Shown one piece after another: positions 17,708 through 26,611 of a stretch of DNA of 64,000 bases (within the stretch, counting starts at the first letter, position 1; each line of letters opens with the position of its first letter). A program made the translations under genes and the position numbers. A model generated the notes under the pieces. The model ran no database searches. It had not been told where the DNA came from and saw only the letters and a list, made by a program, of their open reading frames with translations. The DNA comes from Granulicatella adiacens ATCC 49175 (GTDB taxonomy: Bacteria; Bacillota; Bacilli; Lactobacillales; Aerococcaceae): assembly GCF_025150565.1 (NCBI RefSeq), contig NZ_CP102283.1, forward strand, positions 1,178,001 through 1,242,000. The letters are read 5' to 3'.

Positions 17708-19033
17708 CTATTTTGCAACTCGAACTTTATTAACATAGAATAGACCAGCTAATGATCCAACTAATACAACTGTTAAAATAATCCATGGGGCTGTTTGCCC
17801 AGCAAAGACAAATAACCAAGTTGGCCATAACCCACCTTCTGCTAGCGCTGTAATACTTGTATTTCCACCTAAATCAAAGTTAGCTGCTTTTGCTGCTTGC
17901 GTAACAAGAGGCGCAACCCATGATGTAATATAGAAAATACTTGTCATATAAATCGCTCCACCGACAACTGTACGAACAATATTTCCTTTAAATACAGCTG
18001 CCATTAAGCAGACTACGAATGGGATTGTTGCAAGGTCACCAAATGGTAATGTTTGGTTTCCAGGCAAAATGACTGCAAGTAAAATTGTAATTGGTACTAA
18101 AAGTAATGAACTTGATAATACTGCTGGATGTCCTACTGACAATGCTGAGTCCATACCAATATTTACTTCACGACCTGGGAAACGTTTTTGAACGAATTCG
18201 TTAGCAGCTTCTGAGATTGGCGTTAAACCTTCCATTAATAGAGACACCATACGTGGCATAAGAACCATTACAGCAGACATTTTAACACCTAATTGAAGAA
18301 CTCCTTTTGCATCATAACCAGCTAAAAGACCCATTGCAATACCAATTAATAAGCCTAAAACTGTACTTTCACCAAACACACCAAATTTCTTTTGGATACT
18401 TTCTGGGTTAGCTTCAATTTTGTTAAATCCAGGAATACGGTCAAATAACCAGTTCAAAGGAATCGCAACTAGGAATCCAGGTGCTGAAGTTCCGTGTGGG
18501 AATGTAATATTAGGAAATCCATAGAATTTTTTGATTGCTGGTGCAATAAGATCTGCTAATAAGTAAATCATTACTAAATAAGTAGCAGTTGCATATAAAC
18601 CCAATGTGAAATCTTGTGTAACTGCGTAAACTAGTGAAGCAACAAAGGCTGCATGCCAGAAATTCCACATATCAACCATCAATGTTTTTGTTAACCCTAA
18701 GAATAAAAGTAAAATGTTAATACCGATACCAATTGGAATAGCAAGCGAACCTAACAATGTACCATAGGAAATTGCTGCAGCGGCTGGCCAACCAACGTCG
18801 ATTGTTGTTAAGTTCAAGCCAAAACGTTCAACCATTGCTTGGGCAGCAGGTCCTAAGCTACCTCCTAGCAAATCGACTACCATATTTAATCCTACAAAAC
18901 CAACCCCAACAATAATACCTGATACAAAGGCTTTTTTAGGTTTTGTTCCAAGAGCCATACCAAAAATAAAAATTAAAATTGGTAGAACAACAATGGCTCC
19001 TAAATCAATAAATTTTTGAAATAATTCTAACAT
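17708..19033 (-). CDS. PTS galactitol-type IIC component
   Basis: A 441-residue polytopic membrane permease of the GatC/SgcC family: hydrophobic throughout, with a motif-rich segment around LMEGLTPISEAANEFVQKRF and GMDSALSVGHPAVLSSSLLL that is typical of galactitol IIC. It imports the unknown pentitol, hexitol or sugar of this operon. It precedes IIB by 11 bases and follows IIA by about 100 bases, a gap holding a small dyad (ATCAG..CTGAT) that could be a processing hairpin. Confidence 0.92.
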   Translation of the reverse strand: MLELFQKFIDLGAIVVLPILIFIFGMALGTKPKKAFVSGIIVGVGFVGLNMVVDLLGGSLGPAAQAMVERFGLNLTTIDVGWPAAAAISYGTLLGSLAIPIGIGINILLLFLGLTKTLMVDMWNFWHAAFVASLVYAVTQDFTLGLYATATYLVMIYLLADLIAPAIKKFYGFPNITFPHGTSAPGFLVAIPLNWLFDRIPGFNKIEANPESIQKKFGVFGESTVLGLLIGIAMGLLAGYDAKGVLQLGVKMSAVMVLMPRMVSLLMEGLTPISEAANEFVQKRFPGREVNIGMDSALSVGHPAVLSSSLLLVPITILLAVILPGNQTLPFGDLATIPFVVCLMAAVFKGNIVRTVVGGAIYMTSIFYITSWVAPLVTQAAKAANFDLGGNTSITALAEGGLWPTWLFVFAGQTAPWIILTVVLVGSLAGLFYVNKVRVAK

Positions 19034-19131
19034 TATAAATTCCTCCTAATGTATAAAATAATCAGAATATCAGTCTGATACTGATGATTTAGTAACTTTC
19101 TGTCCTCCTCTCCTATTACTAAACCATTTAA

Positions 19132-19596
19132 TTATTTAATATTTTTTAATGCTAATACTTCTTTAATCTCTGAGTTAGGTGTATTCTCATCCATGCTCAA
19201 GATTCTTTCCATTATGTCTTTATCCTGTAAGACTTCCATCAGTTGTTGAAGCATCGTCAATTGACTGTGTGCTTCTTTCAGCGCTAGCATAAAAATTACT
19301 CTCACTGGAACTTCAACATCATTTGTTCCCATCTGATAAAAAGAAACAGCATCTTTCAATGTCATTAACGCTATTTGCTCTTTATTCACATGTTCTATAT
19401 CTGTATGTGGGATAGCAATTCCATACGCTTCAAATTGCAATCCTGTTGGAAAAACATGCTCTCTATCAATAATTGCTTGTTTATAAGATTCTTTTACAAT
19501 TCCTTTACTGATTAATTTATCAGCCAAATAGCTTAACGCTTCTTCTTTCGTTTTCATGTTTGGAACATTCATTTCAAAGACTTCCTCATTTAGCAT
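19132..19596 (-). CDS. PTS fructose/galactitol-type IIA component
   Basis: A 154-residue EIIA of the PTS-2 (fructose/mannitol/galactitol) fold. The phosphorylated His is in FEAYGIAIPHTDIEHV, followed by VRVIFMLALKE. It takes phosphate from HPr and donates it to the IIB at 17412-17696. Its ATG overlaps the end of the upstream regulator gene by 11 bases, which suggests translational coupling. It is not the mannose-type IIA missing from the glycosaminoglycan PTS. Confidence 0.9.
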   Translation of the reverse strand: MLNEEVFEMNVPNMKTKEEALSYLADKLISKGIVKESYKQAIIDREHVFPTGLQFEAYGIAIPHTDIEHVNKEQIALMTLKDAVSFYQMGTNDVEVPVRVIFMLALKEAHSQLTMLQQLMEVLQDKDIMERILSMDENTPNSEIKEVLALKNIK

Positions 19597-21538
19597 TTTG
19601 GCTCACCTCCTTTAATAGTCTTTCCTTAATTTCATCACCATTATTCATGAACACCAATTCATTCATTAATTCTTGATTTTCAATCACAGAATATAATGCG
19701 ATTAAACTATCTTTAAAAATCGGAATATCATTTTCTGCAACGGCAATAAGGATGATTAATTTAACATTATTTTTACCCCAATTAATCGGCTTATCTAATG
19801 TCATAAATATTAATTCAGACTGATTAACAAATCTTGGATCACAGTGAGGTAAAGCAACTCCTGTGTATACACTTGTACTACCTAACGTTTCTCTTTCAAG
19901 AATTGACTCTTTAAACCCTTGAATTCTTCGATTAGACAGGTCGCATTCATCAATCATTTTCTCAATACATTCTTTTTTATTTTTCACAGATACATGAACT
20001 AATTTAGGTGTCTTAATTAATGTTTGTAATGACTCCATGTTAAACTTTCTACCATCTAAACTTGTTCGCATTAATGTGTAATTATCAGTCATATGATCAG
20101 TGTAGAAACTTCTTATAGATTCAATTTCCCCTTTTGTAAGAATTGGGCTAACCTCAATCACAGGAATCGTTATATCTGGAAGCGAAATTGTAGAAATAAT
20201 TAAATCGATATTGCTTAAATCATAAAAATCGATTTCTCGTACACTAATATTTGAAATCTTTGCATCTGCATCAAAAATCTTGTGGAGCTTACTCATGATT
20301 AATTCTGAAGTTGCGATACCATTTTGACAGATAACACCGACATTCAAAGGTTTTAGTATTTTTTCAATTGCCAATTGAAAATGAATTACGATAAATGCCA
20401 ACTCTTCGTTAGGAATATTGATTTCATAGTATTTACCCAAGTCTCGAATAGCGATCCAAATGACATTAAACAAACTAGAATATTGTTTTTTTATTTCCTC
20501 TATAGCCGGATTTGTAATGTAAATTTGATTTCGTAATCTGAAAATCATTTTTGAAATGTGGTTTGATAACATCAATTTCAAATGTTTGTCTTTAGTTAAG
20601 TCAAGACTAAGTAAACTAGATACTTTTTCGATTAATTCATTTACCTGCTCCTCAATATTTTGAATATAATCAGCTGATTGTATACTAAACCCGTAAGCAA
20701 GCAAACTATACGCCATTGCTTCAATCTCATAAGGAGAAATTTCTGAAAAAGGCTTATCAATAATGTTCTCCAACAATTCTCCAGAAAAGAAATAAACTTC
20801 TAAGTGGTTAAGATCATTTATCAAGTTACTTGTTCTTTTCGTTAAGTAATTATTTTGATCAGTTCTCTTTTTAAAAACTAGACATTCTGTAAGTAATAAC
20901 CATGAATAATCATCTGAAAATTGGTGATGATACTTTTGAGATAATCTATCAATAGCCTCTCTACATTTTTCAACATCGCCTTTTGTAAAAAATCCTTCTA
21001 ACCCTTCTTCACTACGGATTGTTGGATTTTGAGTTATATAAGAATGTAATGCTTTTCTAATACTCCATTCATCACCATCTACATAAAAACGATCATGTTT
21101 GATTCGGATTTTCAAATCAAACTCTCCTAAATTATTCTCTAATTTATCAATATCTCTATGAACAGTTGATTCTGTAACGTACATTTCTTCAGCAAACTCA
21201 TAGATATCTAATTTATCTTGATTAATAAATAACCTTTTAATAATCTCTAATTCTCTATACTCTGGTGAATAATTTTCTGCCCCAGATTCAAATTTATTCT
21301 CCAAAAGAAAAGCATGAATCCTTTTTCTTTCTTCATCAGCAGATAACTTGATTCCTTTTCTTGGAACTTTAATAATTCTGCTGTTCAATGCTCCTTCTTC
21401 TAAAAAGTAATTTATTTTGTCAATATCTTGATAAACAGTTTTCGTAGAAACTCCGTACTTTTCAGATAATTGGTTTGCTGAGAGATACTCATTTTGTTTA
21501 AGCAAAAATTCTAATAGGAAAATTTGTCTTGCATTCAT
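19586..21538 (-). CDS. BglG/MtlR-type PRD transcriptional activator
   Basis: A 650-residue regulator with the classic modular order: HTH (1-60; EKYGVSTKTVYQDIDK), second HTH (about 80-150; MYVTESTVHRDIDKLENN), two PRD domains (about 180-390; SNHISKMIFRLRNQIY, AFIVIHFQLAIEK), a GatB-like EIIB domain (about 395-490; VGVICQNGIATSELI with Cys) and a C-terminal EIIA domain (about 505-640; TGVALPHCDPRF with His). Phosphorylation by HPr and the PTS should tune activation of the downstream galactitol-type operon. It is the first gene of that operon and overlaps IIA. Confidence 0.9.
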   Translation of the reverse strand: MNARQIFLLEFLLKQNEYLSANQLSEKYGVSTKTVYQDIDKINYFLEEGALNSRIIKVPRKGIKLSADEERKRIHAFLLENKFESGAENYSPEYRELEIIKRLFINQDKLDIYEFAEEMYVTESTVHRDIDKLENNLGEFDLKIRIKHDRFYVDGDEWSIRKALHSYITQNPTIRSEEGLEGFFTKGDVEKCREAIDRLSQKYHHQFSDDYSWLLLTECLVFKKRTDQNNYLTKRTSNLINDLNHLEVYFFSGELLENIIDKPFSEISPYEIEAMAYSLLAYGFSIQSADYIQNIEEQVNELIEKVSSLLSLDLTKDKHLKLMLSNHISKMIFRLRNQIYITNPAIEEIKKQYSSLFNVIWIAIRDLGKYYEINIPNEELAFIVIHFQLAIEKILKPLNVGVICQNGIATSELIMSKLHKIFDADAKISNISVREIDFYDLSNIDLIISTISLPDITIPVIEVSPILTKGEIESIRSFYTDHMTDNYTLMRTSLDGRKFNMESLQTLIKTPKLVHVSVKNKKECIEKMIDECDLSNRRIQGFKESILERETLGSTSVYTGVALPHCDPRFVNQSELIFMTLDKPINWGKNNVKLIILIAVAENDIPIFKDSLIALYSVIENQELMNELVFMNNGDEIKERLLKEVSQNAK

Positions 21539-21568
21539 GCGTTCACTCCCTAATCAATTTATTTCTAC

Positions 21569-21652
21569 TGCAAGCGTTTTATCACACTTCTAGTATATGA
21601 TATGCCTACAATTATTTTTATTCGTTCTAGTTCCAGATTAATGTGGAACTAG
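21569..21652 (-). promoter_or_regulatory. Regulatory region of the galactitol-type operon: inverted repeat and weak cre
   Basis: CTAGTTCCA (21627-21635) and TGGAACTAG (21644-21652) form a perfect 9-base inverted repeat with 8-base spacing, suited to binding by the PRD activator encoded next to it. TGCAAGCGTTTTAT (21569-21582) matches 11 of 14 cre positions. A TATACT -10-like hexamer lies between them, but no good -35 is seen, as expected of an activated promoter. Confidence 0.5.
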
Positions 21653-21755
21653 TTATATTTTTATCTCTATTTTTTATATTTTCATTAACATATAGCAACC
21701 ATAATTAGATTTAATTTAGGTATTAATGGGAATATTTCGGATTTTATACTAGACT

Positions 21756-21792
21756 TTATAAAAAATAAGAGATAGAACTATGTCTATCTCTT
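21756..21792 (-). terminator. Terminator of the lsr/rhaD operon
   Basis: Stem AAGAGATAGA..TCTATCTCTT about 23 bases after the rhaD stop; on the minus strand followed by ATTTTTTATAAA. Confidence 0.8.
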
Positions 21793-21814
21793 TTCTAATA
21801 AAAAATGAAGTTTC

Positions 21815-22651
21815 TTAATCATTTAAATATTTGCCTTCTACTCCTAAAACATCACAAACTTTCTTCAAGTCTGCCTTAGAAAGAACATTGTTTTCGTGGA
21901 TGCTCTTTCCGCTGACACGTTTTAGTTCTAAGGCAATATGTGCTGCTTTATCGGCTGTTTCAATGAGACCAAAGCAGTCTTGGTAATCTTTTCCGGTTGA
22001 AAGAACCCCATGTTTAGCCCAGACAACAAGACGATGAGTCTCCAGTTCACGCGCTGTATCGTCTCCGATTAACTGAGTTCCTGGGACTTCCCAAGGCAAC
22101 ACAGCGATTCCGTCGTGGAATACAACGATAGATTCTGTTAATACGGACCATAAATCAAGCGTTAATGATTCACTCGTTACTTCATCTAATAATGAGTAAA
22201 TAACAATATTGGTCGCATGATTATGAATCACAACACGGTGATTGGAATCCACTTTTAGACGCGCAGCATGAGCGAGTATATGCATGAAGATTTCACTGGT
22301 TGGACGTTTTCCCGTCACGAATCCTGCTACTACTCGGTACCCTTTTGGAGTCAATTGAATGATTCCAGTGTCCTCATGAGGTTGTAAACACAATGTTCTG
22401 AAGTGACTTCCTGAAGCGGTGATTAAGAGATATTCTCCTTGTACGTGCTCAGGGACATCAAGCACTTCCACTTCTTTTCTATTTTCAGTGTAATAAGTGT
22501 ACGAGGTTCCTTCAAGGTCTGCTTCAATCGAACTGGCTTCCTCTTTTGTGAGACGATAACTTACATTACCACCATTGTATTCATCCCACCCCTTATTCCA
22601 CATGTCATATGTCACATGGCAGAGTTCATAAATATAGTCTGGGTATGTCAT
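21815..22651 (-). CDS. rhaD: Class II aldolase, L-rhamnulose-1-phosphate aldolase type
   Basis: A 278-residue zinc aldolase of the RhaD group, close in length to the E. coli enzyme. EYNGGNVSYRLT, ITASGSHFRTL, the zinc ligands in VVIHNHATNIVIYS, and WAKHGVLSTG are characteristic. RhaD splits L-rhamnulose-1-phosphate to DHAP and L-lactaldehyde. No rhamnose isomerase, rhamnulokinase or RhaM is nearby; instead the gene ends an lsr operon, so its real substrate may be an AI-2-derived or other ketose 1-phosphate. A GC-rich hairpin lies in the gap to the upstream cupin gene. Confidence 0.85.
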   Translation of the reverse strand: MTYPDYIYELCHVTYDMWNKGWDEYNGGNVSYRLTKEEASSIEADLEGTSYTYYTENRKEVEVLDVPEHVQGEYLLITASGSHFRTLCLQPHEDTGIIQLTPKGYRVVAGFVTGKRPTSEIFMHILAHAARLKVDSNHRVVIHNHATNIVIYSLLDEVTSESLTLDLWSVLTESIVVFHDGIAVLPWEVPGTQLIGDDTARELETHRLVVWAKHGVLSTGKDYQDCFGLIETADKAAHIALELKRVSGKSIHENNVLSKADLKKVCDVLGVEGKYLND

Positions 22652-22700
22652 ACAAATCTCCTTTCATTTCTATAAAAAATTAAAAATTATAATTACAATA

Positions 22701-22726
22701 CCCCCTGTGAATCATTCATCAGGGGG
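22701..22726 (-). other. GC-rich hairpin between the cupin gene and rhaD
   Basis: CCCCCTG..CAGGGGG with partly paired interior, 6 bases after the cupin stop. No uridine run follows on the minus strand (TATTGTAATT), so it is more likely a partial terminator or an mRNA processing site that lowers rhaD expression. Confidence 0.45.
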
Positions 22727-22732
22727 CTCTAT

Positions 22733-23089
22733 TTAATCTTCAGGCTTGAAATCAGGTGCTTCAATCTTATCCACTTCTTGGAAAGGTGCCAATGTCGATA
22801 CCATGACAATTGGTTCATCATAAGGATTTTTTACATAATGAACTTCATTTGGTTCAATATGAATAAACTCTCCTTTAGATAAAGTGACTTTTGCATCATC
22901 AACATAAATATCAATTTTCCCTTCAAGAACATAGAAATTTTCTTCCATAATTTCATGATAATGCGCTGGAAAATCTTGTCCCGGATTAAATCTTACTACT
23001 GCAAAATTGGAACGTGGCCCTTTCATTAAGTACTTTGGCCCACTATCACCAAAACGATAATCTTTCTCTTTTTCATCTAATACAAACAT
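22733..23089 (-). CDS. Small cupin-domain protein in the lsr operon
   Basis: A 118-residue single-domain cupin. Motif 1 is NPGQDFPAHYHEIMEENFYVLEG (metal-binding His, His, Glu; last Gly) and motif 2 is GEFIHIEPNEVHYVKN (His). Cytoplasmic, no signal peptide. It sits directly after lsrK (15-base gap), the general place where lsrG or other late AI-2 genes are found. LsrG is absent. A metal-dependent isomerase acting on phospho-AI-2 is a reasonable guess from context, but it is not shown by the sequence. Confidence 0.85.
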   Translation of the reverse strand: MFVLDEKEKDYRFGDSGPKYLMKGPRSNFAVVRFNPGQDFPAHYHEIMEENFYVLEGKIDIYVDDAKVTLSKGEFIHIEPNEVHYVKNPYDEPIVMVSTLAPFQEVDKIEAPDFKPED

Positions 23090-23104
23090 ACAATCACTCC
23101 TTTA

Positions 23105-24676
23105 TTATTCAGAACCTGGGGCAATCCACATATAATCTGTTAACCCCTTATCTGAAATATTTAGCAACTCTTTATAAAGCACTTGCCAATCATTAAAAAT
23201 CTCTAAATATTTACGATGATTATCCATATCCGGTTCGTAAACTTTGTCAATTTGAACATATTGGGTTGTTTCTTCCAAATTATCGTAAACGCCACTACCA
23301 ATCCCCGCTAGAAACGCAGCACCTAGTGCTGTCGCTTCTTTTTCTTTTGGAGTAATCACTCTGATACCTAAAATATCTGCGATTGTTTGTGACCATAACT
23401 CACTATAAGCGGAGCCACCAGCGAAGAAAATTTCATCTGGTTTATTTCCAGTGATTTCTTCAACCATTTTCAAGTGACCTAATGTAATCAAACCAGCATT
23501 TTCCATGATGGACTTATAAAAGGTTGCTTTATTAAATTTTAAAGGGTCAATTGAAAAGTTTGTGAATGTTGGGCTCGCGTGCTTCAAATTTCTAAAGTTC
23601 ATGACATCCGCAAAAATCGAATGCATTCCATAACATCCAATAGGAATTTCTTTCGCTTTTTGATCCATAAGCGCATACACAGAAGTTCCTAATTGTTTAG
23701 CTAGTTCCACATCTAAGTCTAAAAACGCATCCCTAAACCATCTCATCACGAGACCGGAACTCCAAGCAATTGCTTCTTGTTGCCACACAGAAGGAACCGA
23801 ATGGCAATTTACTCGAATTCTACCTCTGTCATCCACATAAGGTTTATCGGTATTGAATTCATATTGCCAAAAACTTCCTCCAAAAAGGGCAGCTTGATTT
23901 GGTTTAATGGATCCAACCCCAATACAACCTAGTTGAGAGTCTCCACCACCGCAAACTACGATCGTTGATTCTGAAAGGCCAGTTTGACGAGCAGCTTCAG
24001 CACTTACATTTCCTACTGGAACGCCACTTTCATAGACAGGTGGGAATATATCATCCTTTAAGCCACATTTCTTCGCTACTTCCGGTAACCATTCGCGTTT
24101 AGCTAGGTCAAATAATCCGCTAGTAGAAGAATTACTTGGCTCTGAAACGATTTTTCCAGTTAATTTGAATACAATCCAATCGTTTATCATGTTCATATAT
24201 TTAGCCTTTTGGTAAAGATCTGGCTTGTTTTTTTGAACCCAAAGCAAACGTGGAACTGCACTCAATGCAAATGTTTCGCCCGTTTCAAGATAGATTTCCA
24301 TTTCTAATGTAGGATGTTCCCTCTTTAATGAAATTACTTCTTCTTTGGCTCTAGCATCGATGTTAGAAAAACCAATTAATTCCTTTTGATTTTCATCATA
24401 AAGAATGAACCCTTCTCTCATTGAATCTGTTGAGATTCCTTTAATATCTTCAGGAGTAATATTATTTTTTTCTATTAGATTTCGAATACAGCGCTGGATA
24501 ATCTCCCAGTTTTTTTCAAAATCAAAACCTACACTTCCTGGGTATTCATCGTATACAGGATGTTCCCATTCAATTTGCTCAATGGCCTTTTGCACACCGT
24601 CTTTTTGGAATAAAATAGCTCTAAAACTCCCTGTGCCTCCATCGAGCGCTAATAAGTATTCTCTTCTTTCTTCCAT
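23105..24676 (-). CDS. lsrK: Autoinducer-2 kinase LsrK
   Basis: A 523-residue FGGY-family kinase. LALDGGTGSFRAILF starts the first domain; STDSMREGFILY, NDWIVFKLTG, GGSFWQYEF, LVMRWFRDAF, SIDPLKFNKATF, and FAGGSAYSELWSQ match what I recall of E. coli LsrK along its whole length, including the C-terminal GLTDYMWIAPGSE. It phosphorylates DPD (AI-2) in the cytoplasm, trapping the signal and making the LsrR inducer. It overlaps lsrR by 28 bases. Other FGGY kinases (xylulose, glycerol) lack these LsrK-specific stretches. Confidence 0.9.
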   Translation of the reverse strand: MEERREYLLALDGGTGSFRAILFQKDGVQKAIEQIEWEHPVYDEYPGSVGFDFEKNWEIIQRCIRNLIEKNNITPEDIKGISTDSMREGFILYDENQKELIGFSNIDARAKEEVISLKREHPTLEMEIYLETGETFALSAVPRLLWVQKNKPDLYQKAKYMNMINDWIVFKLTGKIVSEPSNSSTSGLFDLAKREWLPEVAKKCGLKDDIFPPVYESGVPVGNVSAEAARQTGLSESTIVVCGGGDSQLGCIGVGSIKPNQAALFGGSFWQYEFNTDKPYVDDRGRIRVNCHSVPSVWQQEAIAWSSGLVMRWFRDAFLDLDVELAKQLGTSVYALMDQKAKEIPIGCYGMHSIFADVMNFRNLKHASPTFTNFSIDPLKFNKATFYKSIMENAGLITLGHLKMVEEITGNKPDEIFFAGGSAYSELWSQTIADILGIRVITPKEKEATALGAAFLAGIGSGVYDNLEETTQYVQIDKVYEPDMDNHRKYLEIFNDWQVLYKELLNISDKGLTDYMWIAPGSE

Positions 24677-25608
24677 GTGCAGTCTCCTAATAGAAGCTCT
24701 GCTGTGTTTTCATCCGTAATTAATACATTAACAAAACCATGTGTAATAGCAGTATGAATAATTGGAAGTTTAGCGTCTCCTCCAGCTGCAACAATGATAT
24801 AATCATAATTTTTAAGTTTATCTAGCTTGGTACTGATGATTCTGTCTTCAATCTCATCATCAACGAGATTGCCATCCTCATCCATAAAGTGCATTAGCAT
24901 ATCTCCAACTGCACCTTTACTCTTTAAGCTTTCAAACTTCTCAGGTGTGAGAAGACCTGATTTCAGTATGGTCGAATGTTCTTGCATTCCACCTAAACTA
25001 GAAACAACTACATTGATTTTCTCCGTCATTTCGACAATATCGGATACTGATTTTTCTTTCAAAATTGCTTCCGTTAATTCTTTACTACCTACAACTAATG
25101 GAGCAGGAATTAAATAGTGTTTAATATCAATGATTCCATTTCCAATCTGTCTGATATAGGGCATTACTCCACCAGTCATGGAGATGACAGATAGATTTTT
25201 ATCCGTCAAACCTGATAAATGTCTGAGGAAGGCTCCCATTGTTTCACCATAACCAACTCCAACGAATGCATCATCTTTAATTAAATCATTCAGATACATG
25301 GCCGTAGCTTGTCCTAAATCTTCCGCTAAGTTTTCATTGCTACTCCATGGCACAACAAAGACATCTTTTAAATTGTATTTTTCTATTAACTGTTGTTCAA
25401 TCTTGTTTTTATCCCGATAGACTGTCGAAAAGTGGAAACGAACAATTTTCTTTTGACGTGACTCTTCTAACATTTTGATGATTTTAATTCGACTGACAGA
25501 AAGACGATCTGCAATCTCTTTTTGAGTCAAACCATCAATATAATAGAGCCATGCAACCTTATAAAGTAATGAATCTTTATAACGTTTATCTTTTTCAGAA
25601 AAATCCAT
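24649..25608 (-). CDS. lsrR: SorC-family regulator LsrR
   Basis: A 319-residue regulator. An N-terminal HTH (about 10-60; YYIDGLTQKEIADRLSVSR) precedes a SorC sugar-binding domain (about 65-315) with VGVGYGETMGAFL and IIVAAGGDAKLPII. In E. coli LsrR represses lsr until phospho-AI-2 binds. The 319-residue length equals LsrR. Here it is inside the operon rather than divergent from it, which couples its level to operon expression. Its operator is probably in the lsrA upstream region (31315-31400). Confidence 0.88.
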   Translation of the reverse strand: MDFSEKDKRYKDSLLYKVAWLYYIDGLTQKEIADRLSVSRIKIIKMLEESRQKKIVRFHFSTVYRDKNKIEQQLIEKYNLKDVFVVPWSSNENLAEDLGQATAMYLNDLIKDDAFVGVGYGETMGAFLRHLSGLTDKNLSVISMTGGVMPYIRQIGNGIIDIKHYLIPAPLVVGSKELTEAILKEKSVSDIVEMTEKINVVVSSLGGMQEHSTILKSGLLTPEKFESLKSKGAVGDMLMHFMDEDGNLVDDEIEDRIISTKLDKLKNYDYIIVAAGGDAKLPIIHTAITHGFVNVLITDENTAELLLGDCTWKKEENTY

Positions 25609-25659
25609 TTTATTTACCCTCTTTACGAAAATCTTAACTGAATAAAGTATACACTACCC

Positions 25660-25694
25660 AAAAGAATTAGGGAAATAACACTCGTCTTCCCTAA
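25660..25694 (-). terminator. Hairpin between lsrF and lsrR
   Basis: TTAGGGAA (25667-25674) and TTCCCTAA (25687-25694) form a perfect 8-base stem. On the minus strand TTCTTTT follows. It lies in the 110-base gap after lsrF and could be a partial terminator that separates transport/thiolase genes from the regulator/kinase genes. TATACT further on (25650 region) might be a secondary promoter. Confidence 0.45.
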
Positions 25695-25718
25695 CCCTTT
25701 CATACCTACATTTTCAGA

Positions 25719-26600
25719 TTATCGATTGATTAAATCTGTATAGTATTCAAATGCTTCTTTGTCCGTATATTTTTCATGAACAATTTTTGCAATACTCTTA
25801 GCCATTTCCGTTGGATGCATACTTTGGAAAATGTTACGCCCCATATCCAAACCTTTTGCTCCTCCTTGAATGGCTTTATAAGCTAACTCTAATGCTTCTT
25901 TCTCAGGTAATTTTTTACCTCCCGCAACGACAATAGGTACCGGACATGCAGCTACTACCTCTTCAAAATTATCACAATAATATGATTTGACTAAATTAGC
26001 TCCTAGTTCGGCTACGATACGAGTTGCTAGTTTGAAGAAGCGGTCGGTTCTTTCCATATCTTTTCCGACTGCTACAACTCCCATCGTTGGAATGCCATAA
26101 CGATTACCAAGGTTAACCGCTCTAGATAAATTATCTAAGCTTGATAATTGTCCTTCAGCTCCGATAAAAGTTTGAACGGCTAAGCAGTCTGCATTTAATC
26201 GAATGGCTTCTTCAATATCCACCGCTAAGATTTCATGACTTAAATCATCATTCAGCATGGATGAACCTGAAGTCACTCGTAAAGCTGTTGATTTTCTCCA
26301 ACTTGGATCAACACTTGTTCGAATCGCTCCACGTGTACCCATCAAGCAATCTACTTCTGGTGCGATTTTTGGAAGCACGATATCTAGACGTTCCAATCCA
26401 GCAGTTGAGCCCATGAAATACCCATGGTCAAAAGCAAACATCACTGTATTCCCGCTTTTAGGATTGAAAATATTCGCTAAATGTTTCTTCATTCCGTAAT
26501 CGACATTATGAGCCCCTTTTACAAAGAATTGATCTAATGTCTTAACCGGTTGATCGATATAATATTCTTTTGAAACTTTTAAACCTTCTAAATCTGCCAT
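25719..26600 (-). CDS. lsrF: 3-hydroxy-5-phosphonooxypentane-2,4-dione thiolase LsrF
   Basis: A 293-residue protein of the class I aldolase-fold LsrF family. NVDYGMKKHLANIFNPKSG, VMFAFDHGYFMG, GVVAVGKDMERTDRFF, PIVVAGGKKLPEKEALE and LDMGRNIFQS match E. coli LsrF as I recall it; the Schiff-base Lys is expected in LVKSYYCDNF. It transfers an acetyl group from the isomerised phospho-AI-2 to CoA, giving acetyl-CoA and DHAP. It follows lsrB by 11 bases. A DhnA-type aldolase is the only close alternative and fits less well. Confidence 0.9.
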   Translation of the reverse strand: MADLEGLKVSKEYYIDQPVKTLDQFFVKGAHNVDYGMKKHLANIFNPKSGNTVMFAFDHGYFMGSTAGLERLDIVLPKIAPEVDCLMGTRGAIRTSVDPSWRKSTALRVTSGSSMLNDDLSHEILAVDIEEAIRLNADCLAVQTFIGAEGQLSSLDNLSRAVNLGNRYGIPTMGVVAVGKDMERTDRFFKLATRIVAELGANLVKSYYCDNFEEVVAACPVPIVVAGGKKLPEKEALELAYKAIQGGAKGLDMGRNIFQSMHPTEMAKSIAKIVHEKYTDKEAFEYYTDLINR

Positions 26601-26611
26601 TATTTTTCCTC

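Noticed and set aside
22733-23089. The cupin gene considered as LsrG.
   Set aside because: LsrG is a ferredoxin-like ABM-domain protein; this protein has clear cupin motifs instead.
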